From positions 1 through 64,000 of the forward strand of contig CALKJZ010000014.1 of the NCBI GenBank assembly GCA_937995515.1: DNA of 64,000 bases, written 5' to 3'. Within the stretch, counting starts at the first letter, position 1, and each line of letters starts with the position of its first letter. Made by a program: the position numbers and the translations under genes. The notes beneath the pieces were generated by a model that was given only the letters and a program-made list of their open reading frames with translations, did not search any database and had not been told where the DNA came from. This DNA comes from an uncultured Sphingomonadaceae bacterium (GTDB lineage Bacteria; Pseudomonadota; Alphaproteobacteria; Sphingomonadales; Sphingomonadaceae). Shown piece after piece: positions 7,341-17,406 of the stretch.

Positions 7341-8693
7341 ATGACCGACCGCCCGCTTGCCGTGATCTGCCTCGCCGCCGGCCGCGGCACGCGAATGCAA
7401 TCGTCGCTGCACAAGGTGCTGCACCCGATCGGCGGCCAGCCCATGCTGTTCCACCTGCTCGACAGCGTCGCGCGGCTTGCGCCGGCGCGCGCGATCGTGG
7501 TGGTCGGCGACCGCGGCGAGCAGGTGGAGGAGGCCTTGCGCGGGCGCGGGGTGGAGACGGTGCGGCAGGAGCCGCAGCTCGGCACCGGCCATGCGGTGCA
7601 GCAGGCCGGTCCGGCGCTCGCCGACTTTGCCGGCGACATCCTGATCCTGTTCGGCGACGCGCCATTCGTCCGCACCGAAACCATGGCCGCGATGCGCGAG
7701 GCGCTCGCCCGGGGCGCCGATCTCGTCGTGCTCGGCTTCCGGCCCGCCGAGCCGGGCGCCTATGGGCGGATTGTCGCCGACGCCGGGGGCGGGATCCTGC
7801 GCATGGTCGAGGCACGGGATGCGACGCCCGAGGAACTGGCCATCCCGCTGTGCAACGCCGGGCCGATGGCGGTCCGCTCGGAGCGGCTGTGGGCGCTGCT
7901 CGGCCGGGTGGGCAACCGCAACGTTGCGGGCGAATATTATCTTCCCGACATCGTGGGCCTCGGCCGCGCCGAGGGCCTCAGCGTGCAGGTGGTGGAGGCC
8001 GAAGAGGCCGAGCTTTTGGGCGTGAACAGCCGCGCCGAGCTCGCGGCCGCCGAGGCGGCCTTCCAGGCCCGCGCGCGCGCGGCGGCGATGGCGGCCGGCG
8101 TGACCCTCGTTGCGCCCGAGACCGTGATATTCGCCCACGATACGGTGCTGGAGCCGGACGTGACGGTCGAGCCGTTCGTGGTGTTCGCACCGGGCGTTGT
8201 GGTGGAGACCGGCTCGAAGGTGCGCAGCCATTCGCATCTCGAGGGCGCGCGCGTGGGCCCGGGCTGCGAGGTGGGGCCGTTTGCGCGGCTGCGGCCGGGG
8301 ACGGTGCTGGAGGCGGAGGCAAAGGTGGGCAATTTCGTCGAGACCAAGAACGCGCGCCTCGGCGCGGGCGCCAAGGCCAACCACCTCAGCTATCTGGGCG
8401 ATGCGACCATCGGCGCGCGCGCGAACATTGGGGCTGGCACCATCACCTGCAACTACGACGGCTTTGCCAAGCACCAGACGCGGATCGGGGCCGGCGCGTT
8501 CATCGGCTCCAACAGCGCGCTGGTGGCGCCCGTCTCGATCGGGGCGGGGGCGATCGTTGGCGCGGGCAGCGTGATCGTGCGCGACGTGGCCGACGACGCG
8601 CTCGCTGTCGCGCGGGGAGCGCAGGAGGAGCGGGCCGGCCTTGCGGCGCGGTTCCGCGCGGCGCGTGCGGCCGCCAGCGGCAAGACGCGCTGA
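7341..8693 (+). CDS. glmU: Bifunctional GlcNAc-1-P uridyltransferase / glucosamine-1-P acetyltransferase
   Basis: GlmU makes UDP-GlcNAc for peptidoglycan and LPS: the C-terminal domain acetylates glucosamine-1-phosphate and the N-terminal domain adds UMP. The 450-residue protein opens with the nucleotidyltransferase signature LAAGRGTRMQSSLHKVLHPI and continues to the left-handed beta-helix (hexapeptide repeats from about residue 250, e.g. GAKANHLSYLGDATIGARANIGAG). The ATG at 7341 sits in TGG ATGACC directly upstream of the first conserved strand; longer upstream ORF extensions overlap gph and are shadows. Its stop overlaps the glmS start (TGATG), coupling two consecutive amino-sugar enzymes. 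Confidence 0.96.
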   Translation: MTDRPLAVICLAAGRGTRMQSSLHKVLHPIGGQPMLFHLLDSVARLAPARAIVVVGDRGEQVEEALRGRGVETVRQEPQLGTGHAVQQAGPALADFAGDILILFGDAPFVRTETMAAMREALARGADLVVLGFRPAEPGAYGRIVADAGGGILRMVEARDATPEELAIPLCNAGPMAVRSERLWALLGRVGNRNVAGEYYLPDIVGLGRAEGLSVQVVEAEEAELLGVNSRAELAAAEAAFQARARAAAMAAGVTLVAPETVIFAHDTVLEPDVTVEPFVVFAPGVVVETGSKVRSHSHLEGARVGPGCEVGPFARLRPGTVLEAEAKVGNFVETKNARLGAGAKANHLSYLGDATIGARANIGAGTITCNYDGFAKHQTRIGAGAFIGSNSALVAPVSIGAGAIVGAGSVIVRDVADDALAVARGAQEERAGLAARFRAARAAASGKTR

Positions 8694-10516
8694 TGTGTGG
8701 CATCATTGGCATTCTCGGCGCGGGGCCCGTCGCCGGCCGCCTTCTCGAAGGGCTGCGGCGGCTCGAATATCGCGGCTATGATTCCGCCGGCATCTGCACC
8801 ATCGTGGACGGGCGCTTCGAGCGCCGCCGGGCGGAAGGCAAGCTCGACCAGCTCGCCCGCCGGCTCGCCGAGGACCCGCTGGACGGCGCGGCCGGGATCG
8901 CCCACACGCGCTGGGCGACCCACGGCGCCCCCACGGAAGACAATGCGCACCCGCACATCGTGGGCGACGTGGCGGTGGTGCACAATGGCATCATCGAGAA
9001 TTTCAAGCCGCTGCGCGACATGCTCGTGGCCGAGGGGCGGCGCTTTTCCAGCGAGACCGATACCGAGGTGGTGGGCCATCTCCTCGCCCGCGCGCTCGAA
9101 GCCGGCCTCTCGCCCGAGGCGGCGGTTGCCGACACCCTCCCGCGCCTGCAGGGCGCCTTCGCGCTGGCGCTCCTGTTCCGGGCGGAGCCCGACCTGCTGA
9201 TCGGTGCCCGGCTTGGGGCGCCGCTCACCATCGGCCATGGCGCGGGCGAGGCCTATCTCGGCTCCGATGCGCTGGCGCTTGCCGGCCTCACGCAGAAGGT
9301 GTCGCATCTCGAGGATGGCGACTGGGTGGTGCTGCGGCGCGCTTCGGTTGCGATCTTCGACAGCGCCAACCGGCCGGTCGAGCGCCCGGTTGAGACCTCG
9401 GGTGTTTCCGCCGCGCAGATCGAGAAGGGCAGCTACCGCCACTTCATGCGGAAGGAGATCCACGAACAGCCCGTCGTGGTGGCCCAGACGCTGCAATCCT
9501 ATCTGAAGCCGCTGGCCGGCCAGGTGTCGCTGCCCGTGCCTGCGTTCGACCTCGGGGCGGTGGAGCGGGTGGCGATTGTCGCCTGCGGCACCTCGGCCTA
9601 TGTGGCGATGATCGGCAAATACTGGATCGAGCGCCACGCGCGGCTTCCCGTCGAGGTCGATGTGGCCTCCGAGTTCCGCTACCGCGATCCCGTGCTCCTG
9701 CCCCGCACGCTCGGCGTCGTCATCTCCCAGTCCGGCGAGACGGCCGACACACTGGCCGCCCTGCGGCACATGAAGGCCCATGGCGTGGTGACGGCAGGAA
9801 TCATCAACGTGCCCACCTCCACCATGGCGCGCGAGGTCTCGCTGCTCCTGCCCACCCACGCCGGGCCCGAGATCGGCGTTGCCTCCACCAAGGCCTTCAC
9901 CTGCCAGCTTGCCGTGATGTCGGCGCTGGCTGCCAACCTCGCGCGGGCACGCGGCACGCTGTCGCCCGAGGCCGAGCGCGAGGTGGTGGCGCATCTTGCC
10001 GAGGTGCCGGCGGCCCTCAACGCCGCGCTTGAGACCGAGCCGCAGATCGAGGCGATCGCAGGCGAGGTCGCCAGGGCGCGCGACGTGCTCTACCTCGGGC
10101 GCGGGGTCGATTATCCGCTCGCGCTCGAAGGCGCGCTCAAGCTCAAGGAAATCAGCTACATCCATGCCGAGGGCTATGCGGCTGGCGAAATGAAGCACGG
10201 GCCCATCGCGCTCATCGACGCGCGCGTGCCGCTGATCGTGATCGCCCCCTCGGGCCCGCTGTTCGACAAGACAGTCTCGAACATGCACGAGGCGATGGCG
10301 CGCGGCGCGCGCGTGGTGCTCATCTCGGACGAAGCCGGCGTTGCGGCTGCCGGCGAGGGTGCGGTTGCCACCATCACCATGCCGACCGTCCATCCGCAGA
10401 TCGCCCCGCTGGTCTATGCGGTGCCGGTGCAGCTCCTCGCCTATCATGTGGCAGTCGCCAAGGGCACGGATGTCGACCAGCCGCGCAACCTCGCCAAGTC
10501 CGTGACGGTTGAGTGA
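8693..10516 (+). CDS. glmS: Glutamine–fructose-6-phosphate aminotransferase
   Basis: GlmS produces glucosamine-6-phosphate from fructose-6-phosphate and glutamine, the first committed step toward UDP-GlcNAc. The 607-residue length is standard. The N-terminal Ntn glutaminase domain begins MCGIIGILG with catalytic Cys1 exposed after Met removal, followed by HTRWATHGAPTEDNAHPH and the HNGIIENF loop. Two SIS sugar-isomerase domains follow, with VACGTSAYVA, ISQSGETADTLAAL, STKAFTCQLA and the C-terminal KSVTVE. It starts on the A of the glmU stop, so translation is coupled. I see no glmS ribozyme, as expected for a Gram-negative organism. Confidence 0.97.
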   Translation: MCGIIGILGAGPVAGRLLEGLRRLEYRGYDSAGICTIVDGRFERRRAEGKLDQLARRLAEDPLDGAAGIAHTRWATHGAPTEDNAHPHIVGDVAVVHNGIIENFKPLRDMLVAEGRRFSSETDTEVVGHLLARALEAGLSPEAAVADTLPRLQGAFALALLFRAEPDLLIGARLGAPLTIGHGAGEAYLGSDALALAGLTQKVSHLEDGDWVVLRRASVAIFDSANRPVERPVETSGVSAAQIEKGSYRHFMRKEIHEQPVVVAQTLQSYLKPLAGQVSLPVPAFDLGAVERVAIVACGTSAYVAMIGKYWIERHARLPVEVDVASEFRYRDPVLLPRTLGVVISQSGETADTLAALRHMKAHGVVTAGIINVPTSTMAREVSLLLPTHAGPEIGVASTKAFTCQLAVMSALAANLARARGTLSPEAEREVVAHLAEVPAALNAALETEPQIEAIAGEVARARDVLYLGRGVDYPLALEGALKLKEISYIHAEGYAAGEMKHGPIALIDARVPLIVIAPSGPLFDKTVSNMHEAMARGARVVLISDEAGVAAAGEGAVATITMPTVHPQIAPLVYAVPVQLLAYHVAVAKGTDVDQPRNLAKSVTVE

Positions 10517-11208
10517 TTCGCGCCCATCACGAGGCGCACCGCGTGGAGCGGATCGGCTGGCTGCGCGCAGCGGTCCTTGGCGCAAACGATGGCATCGTCT
10601 CCAGCGCAAGCCTGATCGTCGGCGTGGCAGGGGCCTCAGCCGGGCGCGCGGAGGTGCTGCTGGCGGGCATCGCCGGGCTGGTGGCGGGCGCCATGTCGAT
10701 GGCGGCCGGGGAATATGTCTCGGTCAGTTCGCAGTCGGATGCCGAGGCGGCCGATCTCGCGCTGGAGCAGCGCGAGCTGGCCCGCAACCCGGAGGGCGAG
10801 CTTGCCGAGCTCACCGACATCTGGATCGCGCGCGGCCTGCCGCCGGCGCTGGCCGGCGAGGTGGCGCGCACGCTCTCCGCCCACGATGCGCTGGCCGCCC
10901 ATGCCCGCGACGAGATCGGGCTTGCCCCGCACATGGAGGCACGGCCGGTCGAGGCCGCCTTCACCTCGGCGGGGACCTTCGCCGTGGGTGCGGCGCTCCC
11001 GCTCCTTGCCGCCGTCGCCGCGCCTGCGGAGCTCCTGCAACCGGCGGTGGTGGCCGTCTCGCTTGCCGCGCTTGCGCTTCTTGGCGCGGTCGGCGCGCGG
11101 GCCGGCGGCGCGCCCCTGCCGCGGGCGATCTTGCGGGTCACCTTCTGGGGCGCGGCCGCCATGGCTGCAACCGCCTTTGCCGGGCGCCTGTTCGGCGCGC
11201 TTGTCTGA
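10513..11208 (+). CDS. VIT1/CCC1-family iron/manganese transporter
   Basis: This 231-residue inner-membrane protein belongs to the VIT family, which moves Fe(II) or Mn(II) out of the cytosol. It has the family's first helix and loop VERIGWLRAAVLGANDGIVSSASLIVGVAGA, then AMSMAAGEYVSVSSQSDAEAADL, a hydrophilic metal-binding helical domain with many Glu residues (about 75-145), and three C-terminal helices. The start is a GTG at 10513 overlapping the glmS stop (GTGATT), so it is the third gene of the glmUS operon, although its role has no evident link to amino sugars. Substrate metal is not decidable from sequence. Confidence 0.87.
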   Translation: MIRAHHEAHRVERIGWLRAAVLGANDGIVSSASLIVGVAGASAGRAEVLLAGIAGLVAGAMSMAAGEYVSVSSQSDAEAADLALEQRELARNPEGELAELTDIWIARGLPPALAGEVARTLSAHDALAAHARDEIGLAPHMEARPVEAAFTSAGTFAVGAALPLLAAVAAPAELLQPAVVAVSLAALALLGAVGARAGGAPLPRAILRVTFWGAAAMAATAFAGRLFGALV

Positions 11209-11218
11209 AGGGCAGGAC

Positions 11219-12559
11219 ATGGCCGACGATTTCGACTTCTTCGTGATCGGCGCCGGTTCCGGAGGCGTGCGCGCGGCCCGGGTGGCGGCCGGCCATGGCG
11301 CGCGCGTGGCGGTTGCCGAGGAACACAGGGTCGGCGGCACGTGCGTGATCCGCGGCTGCGTGCCCAAGAAGCTGCTGGTGGTCGGCGCCCACTTTGCTGA
11401 GGATCTCGCCGATGCGGCCCGGTTCGGCTGGCAGGTCGGGGACCGCCGCTTCGACTGGCCGACCCTTAGGGACCATGTGCTCGCCGAGGTGGCGCGGCTC
11501 TCGGGCATCTACCAGGCGACGCTCGACAGCCACGGGGTGAGCACCTTCCATGCCAGGGCCGAGATCGCAGGGCCCAACCGCGTGCGCGTGGGCGGGCAGG
11601 AGGTGCGGGCGCGGCACGTGCTCGTCGCCACAGGCGCGCGGCCGATGGTGCCCGACATCCCGGGCGCCGGGCTCGGCATCACCTCCAACGAGATCTTCCA
11701 CCTCGAGCGCCTGCCGGCACGCGCCATCATCTGCGGCGGCGGCTATATTGCCAACGAGTTCGCCGGCATCCTCCACGAGCTCGGCGTGGAGGTCATCCAG
11801 CTGGTCCGATCCGGCCAGCTGCTGCGCGGCTGGGAGCCGGCGCTTGCCGAGCGGCTGATGGCCATCTCGATCGCCAAGGGCATTGCGATCCGCCTCAATA
11901 CTGTGCCCGTGCGGGTCGAGCAGGGCGGGTGCGGCACGCTGGTGGTGCACGACCAGCACGGCCACCGGATGGAAGCCGACCTCCTGCTCTGGGCCGTCGG
12001 CCGGCTGCCCAACAGCGCGGGCCTTGGGCTGGAGACGGTCGGCCTCGCCCTCGGGCCGGATGGCGCGATCCCGGTCGACCGGCAGGGGCATACGGCCCTT
12101 CCCTGGCTGCACGCGGTGGGCGATGTCACCAACCGCATCCAGCTCACGCCGGTGGCCATCCGCGAGGGGCACGCGCTCGCCGACACGCTGTTCGGCACCA
12201 CGCCCTGGAGCGTCGACCATGACTGCGTGCCGAGCGCGGTGTTCAGCCACCCGCCGCTTGCAAGCGTGGGGCTGACCGAGGGCGAGGCGCGCAACCGGTA
12301 CGGCCCGGTGCGCGTGTTCACCTCCGATTTCCGGCCGCTCAAGAATGTGCTGGCCGGGCGCGAGGAGCGCGCGCTCTACAAGCTGGTGGTGGATGCCGCG
12401 AGCGACCGGGTGGTGGGCGCGCACATGATCGGGCCCGATGCGCCCGAAATCCTGCAGGCGGTGGCCATTGCGGTCAAAGCCGGGCTCACAAAGGCCGATT
12501 TCGACCGCACGGCGGCGCTTCACCCGACCATGGCCGAGGAACTGGTGCTGATGCGCTAG
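11219..12559 (+). CDS. gor: Glutathione-disulfide reductase
   Basis: A 446-residue flavoprotein that reduces GSSG with NADPH in the cytoplasm. It has the FAD-binding DFFVIGAGSGGVRAARVAA, the redox-active disulfide GGTCVIRGCVPKK (CVIRGC near residues 42-47), the NAD(P)-binding GGGYIANEFAGIL, and the C-terminal dimerisation domain ending with LHPTMAEELV, where His-Pro-Thr-x-x-Glu supplies the catalytic base. The ATG at 11219 is preceded by GGCAGGAC. It lies 10 bases after the VIT gene on the same strand, probably in the same transcript. The two glutathione S-transferases in the window are its functional partners through the glutathione pool. Confidence 0.93.
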   Translation: MADDFDFFVIGAGSGGVRAARVAAGHGARVAVAEEHRVGGTCVIRGCVPKKLLVVGAHFAEDLADAARFGWQVGDRRFDWPTLRDHVLAEVARLSGIYQATLDSHGVSTFHARAEIAGPNRVRVGGQEVRARHVLVATGARPMVPDIPGAGLGITSNEIFHLERLPARAIICGGGYIANEFAGILHELGVEVIQLVRSGQLLRGWEPALAERLMAISIAKGIAIRLNTVPVRVEQGGCGTLVVHDQHGHRMEADLLLWAVGRLPNSAGLGLETVGLALGPDGAIPVDRQGHTALPWLHAVGDVTNRIQLTPVAIREGHALADTLFGTTPWSVDHDCVPSAVFSHPPLASVGLTEGEARNRYGPVRVFTSDFRPLKNVLAGREERALYKLVVDAASDRVVGAHMIGPDAPEILQAVAIAVKAGLTKADFDRTAALHPTMAEELVLMR

Positions 12560-12632
12560 GCTGCCCGAAGCCGGCCGACCGTGCTATGGAGGGCCGGGCC
12601 GAGGGAGAGCGCGGGAGCGCGGGAGGGCGCAC

Positions 12633-14066
12633 ATGGCATCCGTGATCGAAAGGGGGTTCCGCGCCCTGGCGGGGGCAGGTGCTGCCGGGCTGGCGGCCTT
12701 CAACCGCAGCCGCATGGCACCCGCTGCCAACCCCTATCTCGAGGGCATCCATCGGCCGGTGGCGCGCGAACTGACGATCGAGACGCTTGCGGTCGAGGGC
12801 CGGATCCCGCCCGGGCTCGATGGCCTCTATGTCCGCAACGGCCCCAACCCGCTCGGCAAGGTGCATGCGCCCAGCCATCACTGGTTCCTGGGCGATGCCA
12901 TGGTGCACGGGCTCCGCATCGCCGGCGGCAGGCCGCTCTGGTATCGCAACCGCTGGGTGCGCTCGCGCCGGGTGTCCCTGTGGCTTGGCGAGCCGCCGGC
13001 TCCGGGGCGCCGCCACCCGCGGGCCGACACGGCCAACACCAATGTGGTTGCCATCGGCGGGCGGATCTTCGCGATCGTCGAGGCCGGCGGCCACCCCGTC
13101 GAGCTCTCGCCGGAGCTTGCCACCATCGCCCACAACCCGTTCGACGGCACGCTGACGAGGCCCTTCTCCGCCCACCCGCACCGCGACCCTGACACCGGGC
13201 ATTTCCACGCCATCGCCTACGAGGGTGCACCGCAGGGCCAGGCCTTCCACATCGTGGTTGATGCCGGCGCGCGGGTGATCCGCGAGGAGCCGGTTGCGGT
13301 GGCCGACGGGCCTTCCATCCACGATTGCGCGATCACCCGGCGGCACATCCTGGTGTTCGACCTGCCGGTTACCTTTTCGATGGGCCGCGCGATCGCAGGC
13401 TTCCGGTTTCCCTATGGCTGGCACCCCGGGCATGGCAGCCGGGTCGGCGTCCTCGGGTTCGATGCGCCGGGCGACAGCATCCGCTGGTGCACGCTTGCGC
13501 AGCCGGCCTATGTGTTCCACACCGTCAACGCGTTCGAGGCGGATGACGGGCGGATCATCGCCGATGTGGTTGCCCACGAGAGCATGTTCGAGCGCTCGAC
13601 CATGGGCCCGGACAGCCGGCGAATCGCGCTCGAGCGCTGGACGGTCGACCCGGCGCGCGGCACGGTCGCACGCACGCGGCTGTCGGACCTGCCGCAGGAG
13701 TTCCCGCGCATCGACGATCGGCGGACCGGCCGGCCGGCCCGCTACTGCTGGACGGCAGCGGTCGATCTCGGAGGCGCGGGTCTCGGCGAGGCGGGCGACA
13801 GCCGGCTCCTGCGCCACGACCTCGAGACGGGTGAGGTGGTTGTCCACGATTTCGGCCCGGGCCGGGTCGTTGGCGAGTTCGTGCACGTGCCCAGCGGGCC
13901 CGGCGAGCTCGATGCGTGGCTGATGGGCTATGTGCTCGACCGCGAGGCCGGAACAAGCGCGTTTGCGATCCTCGATGCGCAGGACTTCGCCGGGCCGCCG
14001 GTTGCAACCATTGCCATCCCGGCGCGCGTGCCGCCCGGCTTCCATGGCAACTGGATTGCAGCCTGA
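12633..14066 (+). CDS. Carotenoid cleavage oxygenase family protein
   Basis: A 477-residue non-heme iron oxygenase of the RPE65/lignostilbene dioxygenase family, which cleaves a C=C bond in carotenoids, apocarotenoids or stilbenes. The four iron-ligand histidines are visible in order: HPHRD (H183), SIHDCAIT (H230), [10 protein letters not shown] (H296) and the C-terminal GFHGNW (H471). The early [11 protein letters not shown] motif (residues 65-75) and FLGDAMVHG are characteristic. The ATG at 12633 follows a purine-rich GGGAGGGCGC region. It stands alone between gor and the DAHP synthase. Substrate is not determinable; carotenoid pigments are usual in sphingomonads. Confidence 0.9.
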   Translation: MASVIERGFRALAGAGAAGLAAFNRSRMAPAANPYLEGIHRPVARELTIETLAVEGRIPPGLDGLYVRNGPNPLGKVHAPSHHWFLGDAMVHGLRIAGGRPLWYRNRWVRSRRVSLWLGEPPAPGRRHPRADTANTNVVAIGGRIFAIVEAGGHPVELSPELATIAHNPFDGTLTRPFSAHPHRDPDTGHFHAIAYEGAPQGQAFHIVVDAGARVIREEPVAVADGPSIHDCAITRRHILVFDLPVTFSMGRAIAGFRFPYGWHPGHGSRVGVLGFDAPGDSIRWCTLAQPAYVFHTVNAFEADDGRIIADVVAHESMFERSTMGPDSRRIALERWTVDPARGTVARTRLSDLPQEFPRIDDRRTGRPARYCWTAAVDLGGAGLGEAGDSRLLRHDLETGEVVVHDFGPGRVVGEFVHVPSGPGELDAWLMGYVLDREAGTSAFAILDAQDFAGPPVATIAIPARVPPGFHGNWIAA

Positions 14067-14130
14067 TTCGGCGCCGCGCCGGGGGGGGTGGCGCTTGCGC
14101 TGCGCTGCAGCGCGCGGCATGCAGGGCGGC

Positions 14131-15510
14131 ATGAGAAGCGCATTGCCCCGCTGGACCCCTGAGAGCTGGCGCGAGGCCGAGGTGCGGCAAATGCCGACCT
14201 GGCCCGATGCTGCCCATGCCGCGCGGGTGGAGGCCGAGCTGAGGACCTTCCCGCCGCTGGTGTTTGCCGGCGAGGCGCGCGATCTCAAGGGCCGGCTCGC
14301 CGAGGCGGCGGCCGGGCGCGCCTTCCTGCTCCAGGGTGGAGACTGTGCGGAGAGCTTCGCCGAGTTTCACCCCAACACCATCCGCGACACGTTCCGCGTG
14401 CTGCTCCAGATGGCCGTGGTGCTCACCTTCGCCAGCCACATGCCGGTGATCAAGGTGGGCCGAATGGCCGGCCAGTTCGCCAAGCCGCGCAGCGCCGACA
14501 CCGAGGAGCAGGCGGGTGTGAGCCTGCCCTCCTACCGCGGCGACATCATCAACGACATCGCCTTTGCCGCCGAGGGCCGCCGGCCCGATCCGGAGCGGCA
14601 GAAGCGGGCCTACATGCAGGCGGCCAGCACGCTCAACCTGCTGCGCGCGCTCGCCCAGGGGGGCTATGCCAATCTCCACCAGGTCCACCGCTGGACGCTC
14701 GACTTCATGGGCCGCTCGCCGTGGGCGCAGCGCTATGCCGAGGTGGCGGACCGGATCGGCGAGGCGCTTGCCTTCATGGAGGCCTGTGGCGTCTCGCCGG
14801 AGACCGTGCCACAGCTGAAGGGGGTGGAGTTCTACACCAGCCACGAGGCGCTGCTTCTCGGCTATGAAAGCGCCATGACCCGGCAGGATTCGCTCACCGG
14901 GGAGTGGGTCGACACCTCGGCCCACATGCTGTGGATCGGCGACCGGACCCGGTTCGAGGGATCGGCCCATGTCGAGTTCCTGCGCGGCGTGCTCAACCCC
15001 ATCGGGATCAAGTGCGGCCCCTCGACCGAGGCCGACGAGCTGCTGCGGATCCTCGATGCGCTCGATCCCGGGAGGGAGCCCGGCCGGATCACGCTCATTA
15101 CCCGCTTTGGCGCAGGCCGGGCGGAGGCGCACCTGCCCGCGCTTGTGCGCGCGCTGGCGCGCGAGGGCCGCGTGCCGCTGTGGTCGTGCGACCCGATGCA
15201 CGGCAACACGGTCAAATCCGGCTCCGGCTTCAAGACGCGGCCGTTCGACCGGATCCTTGCCGAGGTGCGCGAGGTGTTCGCCATCCACCGCGCCGAGGGC
15301 AGCCATCTCGGCGGCATCCACATCGAGATGACCGGCCAGAATGTGACCGAATGCACCGGCGGCGCCATGGCGCTGACGGAAGAGCAGCTGGCCGACCGCT
15401 ATCACACCCATTGCGATCCGCGGCTGAACGCCAGCCAGTCGCTCGAGCTTGCGTTCCTGATGGCCGAGGAGCTGGCGGCCGAGCGCAAGCGGCTCGACAA
15501 GGCAGCCTGA
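14131..15510 (+). CDS. aroG: 3-deoxy-7-phosphoheptulonate synthase, class II
   Basis: The class II (plant-type) DAHP synthase joins phosphoenolpyruvate and erythrose-4-phosphate at the entry of the shikimate pathway. The 459-residue protein starts with the [10 protein letters not shown] pattern and carries [45 protein letters not shown], the metal-binding regions around [23 protein letters not shown] and [21 protein letters not shown] 14131 matches the family start; an in-frame ATG four codons upstream (14119) is possible. It is convergent with the CCA transferase gene, with an 8-bp GC hairpin between them. Confidence 0.95.
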   Translation: MRSALPRWTPESWREAEVRQMPTWPDAAHAARVEAELRTFPPLVFAGEARDLKGRLAEAAAGRAFLLQGGDCAESFAEFHPNTIRDTFRVLLQMAVVLTFASHMPVIKVGRMAGQFAKPRSADTEEQAGVSLPSYRGDIINDIAFAAEGRRPDPERQKRAYMQAASTLNLLRALAQGGYANLHQVHRWTLDFMGRSPWAQRYAEVADRIGEALAFMEACGVSPETVPQLKGVEFYTSHEALLLGYESAMTRQDSLTGEWVDTSAHMLWIGDRTRFEGSAHVEFLRGVLNPIGIKCGPSTEADELLRILDALDPGREPGRITLITRFGAGRAEAHLPALVRALAREGRVPLWSCDPMHGNTVKSGSGFKTRPFDRILAEVREVFAIHRAEGSHLGGIHIEMTGQNVTECTGGAMALTEEQLADRYHTHCDPRLNASQSLELAFLMAEELAAERKRLDKAA

Positions 15511-15559
15511 GCGGCAGGGCAGGCGCGCGGGCGCGGGCCGCCCCAAATGGGCGCAGCCC

Positions 15560-15580
15560 CCCGGCCCGCCCGGGGCCGGG
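15560..15580. terminator. GC-rich hairpin between convergent genes
   Basis: CCCGGCCC and GGGCCGGG form an 8-bp perfect stem with a 5-base loop between the stops of the DAHP synthase and CCA transferase genes. There is no T-run on either strand, so it is only a candidate bidirectional terminator. Confidence 0.4.
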
Positions 15581-15590
15581 CGTGCGCCTG

Positions 15591-16814
15591 CTAGGCAAGG
15601 CCGAGCGTGGCCCGGGCGAGCGCGAGCGCCTCGGCCCGGTCGGCGGGAAAGCCGGCCTCCACCCAGCGCTGCTCCACGTCGCGCAGCAGCCGCGAGACGT
15701 CGGGCCCGGGGGCTACGCCCATGGCGATCAGGTCCTTGCCCGAGACGGGCATGCGCGGCGCGCGCCAGCTGGCGAGCACGCCGGCCCATTGCGCCGCGCG
15801 CGGGTCTGCGGCAAGCAGCATCCGGTCGAGCGCGGCCTCGCCGCCCACCGCATGGGCGAGCGCGCGCGGATCGCCCGGCACCGGCGCCTGCCATCCAAGC
15901 GCCGCCCCGAGGCGCCGGCTGGCCGCCCGCGACAGCCGCAGCCGGGCGCCGATGTCGGCCGCCAGCTGCGGCCTCGGTGGCAGCAGCGCGGCCAGCCGGC
16001 GCAGCCCATCGGGCGCAACGCCCGCGGCTGCCTCGGCCGCAGCAAGGCCGGCAAGCCGCGCACCCGCCTCGGGCCCCACCTCGGGGAGGATGGGGCGGAA
16101 CAGGCCGTGGGCGATCATTGCCTCCACCACCGGCGTGGCCCTCGGGGCGGCGAGCAGCTTCAGCAGCTCGTCGCGGATGCGCTCGCGCGAGAGCGCCATC
16201 AGGTCGTTGGCGCGTGCGGCGCAGGCGGCAAGGCCCTGCGGCTCGAGCGTGGCGGCAAAGCGCGCCGAGAAGCGGAAGAAGCGCAGGATCCGCAGGTGGT
16301 CCTCGGCGATCCTGACATAGGGGTCGCCGATGAAGCGCACGGTGCCCGAGGCGAGGTCGGCGGCGCCGCCGAACCAGTCCCACACCTCGCCGGTTGCCGG
16401 GTTGGCGTAAAGGGCGTTGATGGTGAAATCGCGCCGCGCGGCATCGGCCTGCCAGTCGTCGGTGAAGGCAACGATGGCGTGGCGGCCGTCGGTGGCGACA
16501 TCGGCGCGCAGCGTCGTGATCTCGTAGGGCGCATCGTGGAGGATGGCGGTGACTGTGCCGTGCCGGAGCCCGGTTGGCACCGCGCGGATGCCGGCGGCCG
16601 CCAGCCGGGCGAGCACCTCGTCTGGCTTCAGGCGGGTGGCAAAGTCGATGTCGGAGACCGGAAGGCCGGCAAGCGCGTCGCGCACCGCGCCGCCCACCAC
16701 CCGGCTTTCGTCGGCCTGCGTGCCGAGGATCCGGGCGAGGCGGCGGAAGCCGGGCCGGTCGTCGAACCGGCCGGGCGGCAGCGCGGGTGCGGGCTCAGCC
16801 AAGCCGGCCCGCAA
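15591..16814 (-). CDS. cca: CCA tRNA nucleotidyltransferase / poly(A) polymerase family
   Basis: A class II nucleotidyltransferase that adds or repairs the CCA end of tRNAs. The head domain has VVGGAVRDALAGLPVSDIDFAT (Gly-Gly and the catalytic Asp-x-Asp), the RRDFTINALYAN motif, GAADLASGTVRFIGDP and the RILRFFRFSARF element, followed by helical neck/body domains up to residue 407. The start is uncertain: a TTG at 16814 gives the longest frame and overlaps the Nudix stop, and a second TTG at 16802 is possible; no ATG is available before the first motif. It is the last gene of the DUF1285–Nudix–cca group. The tRNA gene at 3523 encodes its CCA, so repair rather than synthesis may dominate for that tRNA. 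Confidence 0.9.
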   Translation of the reverse strand: MRAGLAEPAPALPPGRFDDRPGFRRLARILGTQADESRVVGGAVRDALAGLPVSDIDFATRLKPDEVLARLAAAGIRAVPTGLRHGTVTAILHDAPYEITTLRADVATDGRHAIVAFTDDWQADAARRDFTINALYANPATGEVWDWFGGAADLASGTVRFIGDPYVRIAEDHLRILRFFRFSARFAATLEPQGLAACAARANDLMALSRERIRDELLKLLAAPRATPVVEAMIAHGLFRPILPEVGPEAGARLAGLAAAEAAAGVAPDGLRRLAALLPPRPQLAADIGARLRLSRAASRRLGAALGWQAPVPGDPRALAHAVGGEAALDRMLLAADPRAAQWAGVLASWRAPRMPVSGKDLIAMGVAPGPDVSRLLRDVEQRWVEAGFPADRAEALALARATLGLA

Positions 16815-17406
16815 GGTTCACGAGCATGCCCGCGGTTGCGCCCCAGATCGCGCGGCCCTGCCATTCGATCACGTAGAAGCGGCGCCGCGCCCCCCGCCAT
16901 TCCGCCTCGCGCAGCTGGTGCTGGCGCGGGTCGAGCACATGGGCGAGCGGCACCTCGAACAGGTCGGCGACCTCGCGGGCATCGGGGGTGAGCGGCAGGT
17001 CGGCGGGCACGATGCCGACCACGGGCTCCACGCGATAGCCGGTGGTGGTGCACCATGGGTCGGCAATCCCCAGCACGTCGACGAGCGGCGGGGGCAGGGC
17101 AATCTCCTCGTGCGCCTCGCGCAGCGCGGCGGCCACCGGGCCGTCGTCGCCCGGGTCGATGCGCCCGCCGGGAAAGGCGATCTGCCCGGCGTGGGTGCGC
17201 AGCGTGTCGGTGCGGCGGGTGAGGAGGAGGCCCGGCTCTGCCCGGTCGGTCACCGCCATCAGCACGGCGGCGGGCACCAGCTGGCCGGCCGGGGCCGCGG
17301 CCTGCCCGGGCGCTGCCGCACCGGCGCTCACATCGAAGTCGCCGCCGTGGCGCGGAGGCTTCGGGCGCGCGAGCGCCGCGCGGATCGAATCAGCAAGGGA
17401 AGGCAA
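16795..17406 (-). CDS. CoA pyrophosphatase-type Nudix hydrolase
   Basis: A 203-residue Nudix protein of the NudL/CoA-pyrophosphatase group, which hydrolyses CoA derivatives to phosphopantetheine and 3',5'-ADP. The motif region is GQIAFPGGRIDPGD followed by ALREAHEEIALPP, and the CoA-type tail GYRVEPVVGIVPADLPLTPD is present. The start is taken as a TTG at 17406 (LPSLADSIRAAL), which overlaps the DUF1285 stop by 17 bases; a later start would lose conserved N-terminal sequence. The DUF1285–Nudix–cca order is a recurring alphaproteobacterial arrangement. Confidence 0.85.
   Translation of the reverse strand: MPSLADSIRAALARPKPPRHGGDFDVSAGAAAPGQAAAPAGQLVPAAVLMAVTDRAEPGLLLTRRTDTLRTHAGQIAFPGGRIDPGDDGPVAAALREAHEEIALPPPLVDVLGIADPWCTTTGYRVEPVVGIVPADLPLTPDAREVADLFEVPLAHVLDPRQHQLREAEWRGARRRFYVIEWQGRAIWGATAGMLVNLAGRLG

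Noticed and set aside
8600-8700. glmS ribozyme
   Set aside because: glmS begins inside the glmU stop codon, leaving no leader for a ribozyme.
7337-10516. 1059-codon plus-strand ORF spanning glmU and glmS
   Set aside because: Only its glmS part is real; the glmU part is in the wrong frame.
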